Made by a program: the position numbers and the translations under genes. DNA of 58,134 nucleotides from Bacteroidota bacterium (GTDB lineage: Bacteria; Bacteroidota; Bacteroidia; Chitinophagales; Chitinophagaceae). Where the stretch lies: NCBI GenBank assembly GCA_023409975.1, contig JAEYQO010000085.1:1-58134 (forward strand), given 5' to 3'. The notes beneath the pieces are model-generated. The model was given only the letters and a program-made list of their open reading frames with translations, had not been told where the DNA came from and searched no databases. This document shows, piece by piece, positions 52,858-58,134 of this stretch (positions are counted from its first letter, which is position 1; each line of letters opens with the position of its first letter).

Positions 52858-54255
52858 CTAGTCTCTTTTGGTTTCAAGGTTCAGATTGGAAAGGTATTCT
52901 GTGAAATCGAGTCCGAACTCATACCTGTTCTCCCAGGAGATGCGCTTATGATCCCATTTGAGGTTTTTAAACTTATCTCTGAACCTTCCGATAGCAGTAT
53001 CAATAGCATCCTGTATCAGGTCGATATTAAACGTAGCTTCTTTAGGGTCGTAGAGCTGATGCTTCATACCCAGCTCAGCAAAATAGTCGGGGTGCATTAC
53101 CGCCATGTATATTGTGATCAGATCGGTCTGAACACGGGGCATGCTGTAGATAAACTGATTGTAGAGCAGGCCATATTCATTGATGACGAGTGCGATATCG
53201 GGATACTTGTTTTCGACATACCAGCGTGAGTCCTTGTTGGCACTGATGATATGATCACGTACCTTATCTGCTTTGGGGGGCGTGGCGATGGAGAAGGCCG
53301 ATTTAGATCTGTGGAGACTGGCAGCGAATTCATCCCGGGATAGGCGCAGTAATTTCTTGATGGCGTCCTTCATCATCTGGTTTCGTTCTACAAGCGCTAC
53401 TTCGTCCTTTTTATCCCAGTAGAGACCATTGATCTTCTCCAGCTCAACAAGAAGCTTGGATTCCGGGTGGATCAGGAAATCAATCTTATAAATGAGATCT
53501 AGTAACAGATAAGCGATAGCGCCGGAGAAAGCATCCTGATTCAGTTCGGCGACGCGCCCGAGGGCCTGTTCTGTCCATTTCCTGAAATACTTGTATTTGA
53601 CATCGACCTCCCAATCCGGGAGCTGTTGTACATGTTCACTGTCGGTTGGATTCAGGCTCGGGAAATCTGCGATCAGGAGGTCGTCCTGCCGGTCCGCCTT
53701 GGTGGCGAGTTCCCTTAAACCATAATAGAGTTTACTGGGATTTGTGGCGGCCACATCGGAGAGGAATACCATGTACAGCTTATTTCCTTCATCCATGCCG
53801 CTATGGCTATAATAAAGGCTATAATTCATTTCCAGTAGCCGGCGCATGACAGCAGTTCTTGGAGTTTCCATGACTACCAGCGGCACCCTTGCGGTAATCT
53901 GTCCGTCTTTGATTTCGCCGTGTACTTTCTTGGAACCCTGGCAGATAGTAAATTGAAAGTTGTCGCCGTCCTGTTCTACATGTACGTTATCTTCTGCCTC
54001 GTCGCGGAGGTAATCAAAGAATGCTACAAACGCTGCTGTGTAGTTCTTTTCCTTAAAGCGATCTTCTGCGGCGTACCATTGCTGTGTTTTCCTCTGTGAT
54101 TTATTGTTATCACTATACCGGCCAAAGCGGATGGAGCCCAGACCTTCGAAAACATTTACCTTTTCGCCGGACTTCAACTGACCATTCCCTTCCTCTGGCG
54201 AGGTATCCACTGCCTTACCTTTAACGTAGTCCCAGAATTTATTCAACCAATTCAT
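52858..54255 (-). CDS. Partner protein of the serine protease, YbjN-like N-domain
   Basis: A 465-residue protein with no signal peptide or membrane helix and no firm family. A short N-terminal helix is followed at about 65-205 by a region with alternating strands and helices, WYAAEDRFKEKNYTAAFVAFF, NFQFTICQGSKKVHGEIKDG and AVMRRLLEMNYSLYYSH, that resembles the CesT/YbjN fold. The remainder, about 215-465, is helical with acidic patches. Its stop lies one base before the protease start, so both are made together. Inference: it delivers or inhibits substrates or holds the protease through the shared fold. Confidence 0.7.
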   Translation of the reverse strand: MNWLNKFWDYVKGKAVDTSPEEGNGQLKSGEKVNVFEGLGSIRFGRYSDNNKSQRKTQQWYAAEDRFKEKNYTAAFVAFFDYLRDEAEDNVHVEQDGDNFQFTICQGSKKVHGEIKDGQITARVPLVVMETPRTAVMRRLLEMNYSLYYSHSGMDEGNKLYMVFLSDVAATNPSKLYYGLRELATKADRQDDLLIADFPSLNPTDSEHVQQLPDWEVDVKYKYFRKWTEQALGRVAELNQDAFSGAIAYLLLDLIYKIDFLIHPESKLLVELEKINGLYWDKKDEVALVERNQMMKDAIKKLLRLSRDEFAASLHRSKSAFSIATPPKADKVRDHIISANKDSRWYVENKYPDIALVINEYGLLYNQFIYSMPRVQTDLITIYMAVMHPDYFAELGMKHQLYDPKEATFNIDLIQDAIDTAIGRFRDKFKNLKWDHKRISWENRYEFGLDFTEYLSNLNLETKRD

Positions 54256-54438
54256 TCAGAAATATCCTTTATGACCCTTCTACCACCGGCACTCCACTTG
54301 TGCGACACCCCTGAAAGTAAAAATACAAAAGACGAACCAAGTCCGGTTTAACGTCAGATAACGAATACCGGACGAAAAAATATGGGGTCGCATGCTGCGA
54401 GCCTCCTGATCGTCTGGCATTGATTAAGGGGAACTTAG

Positions 54439-57273
54439 CTAATGGGCTTCGAGCCAATTCAGTCCGGAACCCGCCTCAGCTACCACCGGTACTTCGTTCG
54501 GCAGGTCGAGTGCTTTTTGCATATGATCCTTAATGAGCGGCGTGATCAGTTCCAGTTCCTCATCAGGCACGTCGAAGACCAGTTCATCGTGCACCTGCAG
54601 AATCATTCTGGTTCGGAACTTCCCTTCCTTCAGCGCGTTGTGTACTCTTACCATAGCCAGCTTGATCATATCGGCTGCGGTACCCTGTATGGGCATGTTG
54701 ATGGCATTGCGTTCGGCGAAGCCCCGAACCGTCTGGTTGGATGAGTTGATATCGCGGAGCCAGCGCTTTCTGCCAAGGAGTGTCTGAACGTATCCGGTTT
54801 CCCTTGCGAAGTTCATCTGGTTGTCCATGTACTGCTTGATGGAGGGGTATTCCTTGAAATAGTTTTCGATAATAGTTTTTGCTTCCGTGCGGCTGATGCC
54901 AAGGCTTTCTGCAAGTCCCCAGGCACTTTGTCCGTAGATGATACCGAAGTTGACTGCTTTGGCTGCCCGACGCATTTGTGGTGTTACCTCCTGTTCATGA
55001 ACAGCATACACTTTAGCTGCAGTGGCCGTATGGATATCCTTGTTTTCTTTGAAGGCCTCTATCATGCCCTGGTCACCACTAATGGCTGCGATGATCCTCA
55101 ACTCGATCTGAGAGTAGTCGGCGGATAGCAATTTCCAGCCTTCGCCGCGGGGTATGAAAGCTTTTCTGATCTCCCGGCCCCGGTCTGTACGGATGGGGAT
55201 ATTCTGGAGATTCGGATTGGTGCTGCTCAAACGACCGGTGACTGCAACTGCCTGATTAAAACAGGTGTGCACCCGCCCTGTCCGGGGATTAATCAGGGCA
55301 GGCAGGGCATCAACGTACGTGCTCTTCAGCTTTGTCAGTTCCCTGTAGACAAGAATATCTTCTATGATCTGGTGCTTGTTACGAAGCTTCTGGAGAACAT
55401 CCTCACCGGTGGCGTACTGCCCGGTTTTAGTCTTTTTGGCACTGTCGAGCTTCATTACCTCGAAGAGCACCTCACCCAGTTGTTTGGGAGAGCCCAGGTT
55501 GAATTTAAGTCCTGCGTGACCAAAGACCCGCTCTTCGGCCAGTTTGATATCGTAATCCAGTTGCTCGCTGTATTCGCGTAGGAAGTTCACATCGATTCCG
55601 ACCCCCTCTGCTTCCATTTCCATCAGTACCGGCACCAGTGGATTTTCCACCTCTTCGAGGATATTCCGAACCTCCTGTTTATCCAGCAGGGGATCGAAGG
55701 CATGTTTGAGCTGAAGCGTTACATCGGCATCTTCTGCTGCGTATTCCTTCACCAGCTCTACATCGACATCCCGCATGCTCTTCTGGTTTCTGCCTTTACC
55801 AATGAGCGTTTCGATACTTATGGGCAGGTATTGCAGGTATTTTGTACTCAGGATATCCATATTACGCTTGCCTTCCGGCTCGATCACGTAATTGGCCAGC
55901 ATGGTGTCGTACAGTTTTCCTTTGAGGGCGAAGCCATAGCGCCAGAGCATGGTCATATCATACTTGAGATTCTGACCGATCCAGAGGATGTCTTCGCAGT
56001 CGAATGCCGGACGGAATAATCTAAGATGATCGCGCACCTGGGCCTCATCTCCTGTAAGCGAGACATAGTAAGCCTTGTTCTTTGTCCAGCTAAAGCTCAT
56101 GCCTATGAGTTCCGCCTGGTGGGCATCTATACCAGTGGTTTCCGTATCGAAAGCAATTTCCTTTTGTTGCAGCATCTCCCGGACCAGCGACTGCATTTCC
56201 TGTTCGGAAACAATAAGTTGATATTCGTGCGGAACCTGTTCAATCGTTTTTAGTTCTTCAGGAGGGGCTTCCTGGACTACTGCGGCAGGGCGTTCCACCA
56301 CAGAAGACACAGCAGTTCCGTTAGTGGCACCCTGGCGGATGGGATTGCCGAACAGATCTGTGGGCACTGTCGCGGGGCCTGCAGCGATACCGATATGATC
56401 TTCTCCCAGGATCCGTTTGCCCAGTGCTTTAAATTCCAGCTCGTTAAATATCTCTTTCAGCGCCTCGCGATTCCAGTCCTTTACGCGAAAATCTTCTTCA
56501 TGGAAATTGATTGGTACATCCGTGATGATGGTGGCCAGTTTTTTACTCAGGATCGCATTTTCCTTTCCGGCCATGATCTTCTGACCCATGGCCCCTTTGA
56601 TCCTTTCTGCATTTTCCAGGACATTGTCCAGCGTGCCATATTCCGCCAGCAATTTAGCGGCAGTCTTCTCTCCCACCCCTGCGATACCAGGTATGTTATC
56701 GACTGCATCGCCCATAAGCCCCAGCATATCCACTACCTGACTTACGGAGCTGATATTCCATTTAGCGCAGACCTCCTGTGGTCCGAGGATCTCGACACCG
56801 CCGCCCTGGTAAGAAGGCTTATAAATGAAGATATTGTCCCGGACAATCTGCCCATAGTCCTTGTCGGGTGTCACCATATAAACTGTATAGCCCAGATCTG
56901 CTGCCTCGAGCGCCAGCGTACCAATGACATCGTCTGCTTCGAAGCCATCCTTTTCCAGGCAGGGGAGGTTGAAAGCCCTGATCAGCTTTTTGATATCGGG
57001 AATTGCGGCGGAAAGATCTTCGGGAGCTTCCTGGCGGTTGGCCTTATAGTCGACGAAATCCGTGTGACGTTCCGTGGCGACCTCTGTGTCAAAAACCACA
57101 GCGAGATGTGTGGGTCGTTCTTTGTTGATTAGGTCGAGCAGTGTGGTGGTGAAACCGAACTGGGCGTTGGTATTTCTTCCCTTGCTGGTGATCCGGGGGT
57201 TGCGGATGAGGGCGTAGTAGGCTCTGTAGATCAGGGCCATGGCGTCCAGCAGGAACAGCTTCTTTTCTGACAT
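54439..57273 (-). CDS. polA: DNA polymerase I
   Basis: Repairs gaps and removes RNA primers during replication. The 944-residue protein has all three activities by motif. The 5' nuclease covers about 1-290 (GFEADDVIGTLA near 119, GVGEKTAAKLLAEYG near 197). The 3'-5' proofreading domain lies at about 345-530 with intact FDTETTG near 375 and DAEDADVTL-like YAAEDADVTLQ near 518. The polymerase covers about 560-944 with motif A LLSADYSQIELR, motif B RRAAKAVNFGIIYG and motif C ILQVHDELVF. Proofreading residues are kept, unlike in Taq. TAACTTCG lies 4 bases before the ATG as a near-perfect -7 box. It is divergent from the SpmA-like gene. Confidence 0.97.
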   Translation of the reverse strand: MSEKKLFLLDAMALIYRAYYALIRNPRITSKGRNTNAQFGFTTTLLDLINKERPTHLAVVFDTEVATERHTDFVDYKANRQEAPEDLSAAIPDIKKLIRAFNLPCLEKDGFEADDVIGTLALEAADLGYTVYMVTPDKDYGQIVRDNIFIYKPSYQGGGVEILGPQEVCAKWNISSVSQVVDMLGLMGDAVDNIPGIAGVGEKTAAKLLAEYGTLDNVLENAERIKGAMGQKIMAGKENAILSKKLATIITDVPINFHEEDFRVKDWNREALKEIFNELEFKALGKRILGEDHIGIAAGPATVPTDLFGNPIRQGATNGTAVSSVVERPAAVVQEAPPEELKTIEQVPHEYQLIVSEQEMQSLVREMLQQKEIAFDTETTGIDAHQAELIGMSFSWTKNKAYYVSLTGDEAQVRDHLRLFRPAFDCEDILWIGQNLKYDMTMLWRYGFALKGKLYDTMLANYVIEPEGKRNMDILSTKYLQYLPISIETLIGKGRNQKSMRDVDVELVKEYAAEDADVTLQLKHAFDPLLDKQEVRNILEEVENPLVPVLMEMEAEGVGIDVNFLREYSEQLDYDIKLAEERVFGHAGLKFNLGSPKQLGEVLFEVMKLDSAKKTKTGQYATGEDVLQKLRNKHQIIEDILVYRELTKLKSTYVDALPALINPRTGRVHTCFNQAVAVTGRLSSTNPNLQNIPIRTDRGREIRKAFIPRGEGWKLLSADYSQIELRIIAAISGDQGMIEAFKENKDIHTATAAKVYAVHEQEVTPQMRRAAKAVNFGIIYGQSAWGLAESLGISRTEAKTIIENYFKEYPSIKQYMDNQMNFARETGYVQTLLGRKRWLRDINSSNQTVRGFAERNAINMPIQGTAADMIKLAMVRVHNALKEGKFRTRMILQVHDELVFDVPDEELELITPLIKDHMQKALDLPNEVPVVAEAGSGLNWLEAH

Positions 57274-57277
57274 TCAG

Positions 57278-57285
57278 CGAAGTTA
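57278..57285 (-). promoter_or_regulatory. -7 box for polA, abutting the start codon
   Basis: The minus strand reads TAACTTCG, one mismatch from TAnnTTTG, 4 bases before the ATG. Confidence 0.4.
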
Positions 57286-57511
57286 AAGAAAAGGGAAGTG
57301 CTGTGTAAACAGCCACTGGCGTGAGTATGCCTGAATACGGAAGGAAAATAAGTTCCTGCCGGTCAGCAGATCTTTAACCAAACTTCACCATGATCTTACA
57401 CCACCAGAATTGCTGACTGACCGGCAGCAACTTCAACGCAGATTGGTTTTTAAACACCGTGCCAGCCCGGGTGCGAGTCAATGCTTAATTTCAAACTCTG
57501 AAAAGACAACT

Positions 57512-58134
57512 ATGGCATTAAGCAGGATCTGGTCGGCGTTTATCCTGATCGCTATTCTGGTAGCAACAATCCGGGCGGTGTCGGGTGATGAGCAAATCTT
57601 TACCCGGATGGTGACTGGCAAGGCAGATGATGCGTATGATCCCGTACGGTATGTGATGGCTGGCGATCCGGGAACAGCCGGCATCACATCGAAGGACGGT
57701 TTTACAGCATATCTGGGTGGCTATGGCTTTGTAGCTGCTGATACGCAGCATCCGGCTGAGGTTGTGATTACAGAAATGCCCGGTGATGATTCCGCGCGCT
57801 ATTATCAGCAGTTGTATCCTCAGGCTGAATTTTATACTTACCGGACAATACAATCGAGACTGAAGAAAAAAGCCGACGGCATTATCGAGACTGCGAAGGT
57901 GGCGGTGAATATCAGTATCGGTCTGATTGGCATCATGGCTTTGTTCATGGGATTTATGAGCATTGCTGAGCGAGCCGGGGGTGTAAGGCTCATCTCCAGG
58001 GTTATCGGGCCGTTTTTCTCGAGGCTGTTTCCTGAGCTGCCCAAGAACCATCCCGCGATGGGGCATATGATGATGAACTTTTCGGCAAATTTGATGGGGC
58101 TGGACAATGCTGCCACGCCCTTTGGCATCAAGGC
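57512..58134 (+). CDS. SpmA-like nucleoside-recognition domain protein, 3' end outside window
   Basis: An ATG at 57512 opens a frame that runs to the window end (207 codons). The first helix is about 3-22; residues 25-120 are a soluble domain (FTAYLGGYGFVAADTQHP), and from about 130 there are membrane helices with the spore-maturation-type segments GIMALFMGFMSIAERAGGV and NHPAMGHMMMNFSANLMGLDNAATPFG near 182-206, the hallmark of the SpmA/nucleoside-recognition (Gate) domain. In Bacteroidota the SpmA and SpmB halves are often fused. A non-sporulating host is expected, so the role is probably transport or uptake of a nucleoside-like compound. No promoter box is clear in the 238 bases shared with polA. 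Confidence 0.85.
   Translation, partial: MALSRIWSAFILIAILVATIRAVSGDEQIFTRMVTGKADDAYDPVRYVMAGDPGTAGITSKDGFTAYLGGYGFVAADTQHPAEVVITEMPGDDSARYYQQLYPQAEFYTYRTIQSRLKKKADGIIETAKVAVNISIGLIGIMALFMGFMSIAERAGGVRLISRVIGPFFSRLFPELPKNHPAMGHMMMNFSANLMGLDNAATPFGIK

Overview
The window reads as a chromosomal segment of a Bacteroidota bacterium, most like the Chitinophagaceae. The signs are a type IX secretion (T9SS) C-terminal sorting signal on a Reeler-like protein and an orphan one at 16175-16303, promoters of the TAnnTTTG type, bamD next to rpoZ, rpsO-pnp, and several secreted proteins of Bacteroidota-only families (DUF4421, carboxypeptidase-regulatory-like). No tRNA, rRNA, CRISPR array, insertion sequence or prophage was seen. 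Both ends cut genes: clpC on the left and a SpmA-like nucleoside-recognition gene on the right.

Layout. 1-5274: clpC end, a truncated-looking three-helix/PAS sensor, folB and a YVTN-propeller lipoprotein. 5386-9214: envelope and core genes (POTRA/D15 outer membrane protein, nadK, bamD, rpoZ). 9588-13812: HAD phosphatase, a DciA-like/XRE pair, rpsO and pnp. 13886-23575: DUF4421 barrel, PQQ-type sugar dehydrogenase with a decayed sorting signal behind it, gcvP, PhnA-like protein, luciferase-like oxidoreductase, a MORN/cytochrome c fusion, a secreted unknown and an alpha/beta hydrolase. 23792-35855: a dense signalling cluster of a CHASE3 histidine kinase, a CheY-like regulator, a REC-kinase, a 2224-residue poly-HAMP hybrid kinase and a PAS kinase. 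36167-41858: mostly small or unknown genes, a GH3 enzyme and an AI-2E exporter, with unusual short repeats. 42040-51749: CvpA-CAP fusion, unpaired M16 homologue without its zinc motif, acyl-CoA thioesterase, exported-looking pirin, Reeler/T9SS protein, von Willebrand A protein and two acyltransferases. 51753-57273: a cytoplasmic trypsin-like protease and its adjacent partner, then polA.

The signalling cluster has no DNA-binding output domain; its products could form a phosphorelay ending in single REC domains. The poly-HAMP kinase has eleven 92-residue tandem units that resemble fungal group III (Nik1/Os-1) osmosensor kinases. The protease pair (51753-54255) is the best candidate for an undescribed two-protein system: both proteins appear to carry a YbjN/CesT-like fold and are translationally adjacent.

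Regulatory reading. Perfect or one-mismatch TAnnTTTG boxes lie 4-9 bases from the start codons of folB, bamD, the HAD gene, the PhnA-like gene and polA, which suggests leaderless or nearly leaderless mRNAs. Two intergenic stretches carry ordered short repeats: heptamers flanking an AT-rich membrane protein gene, and five 11-bp units near 37348-37402.
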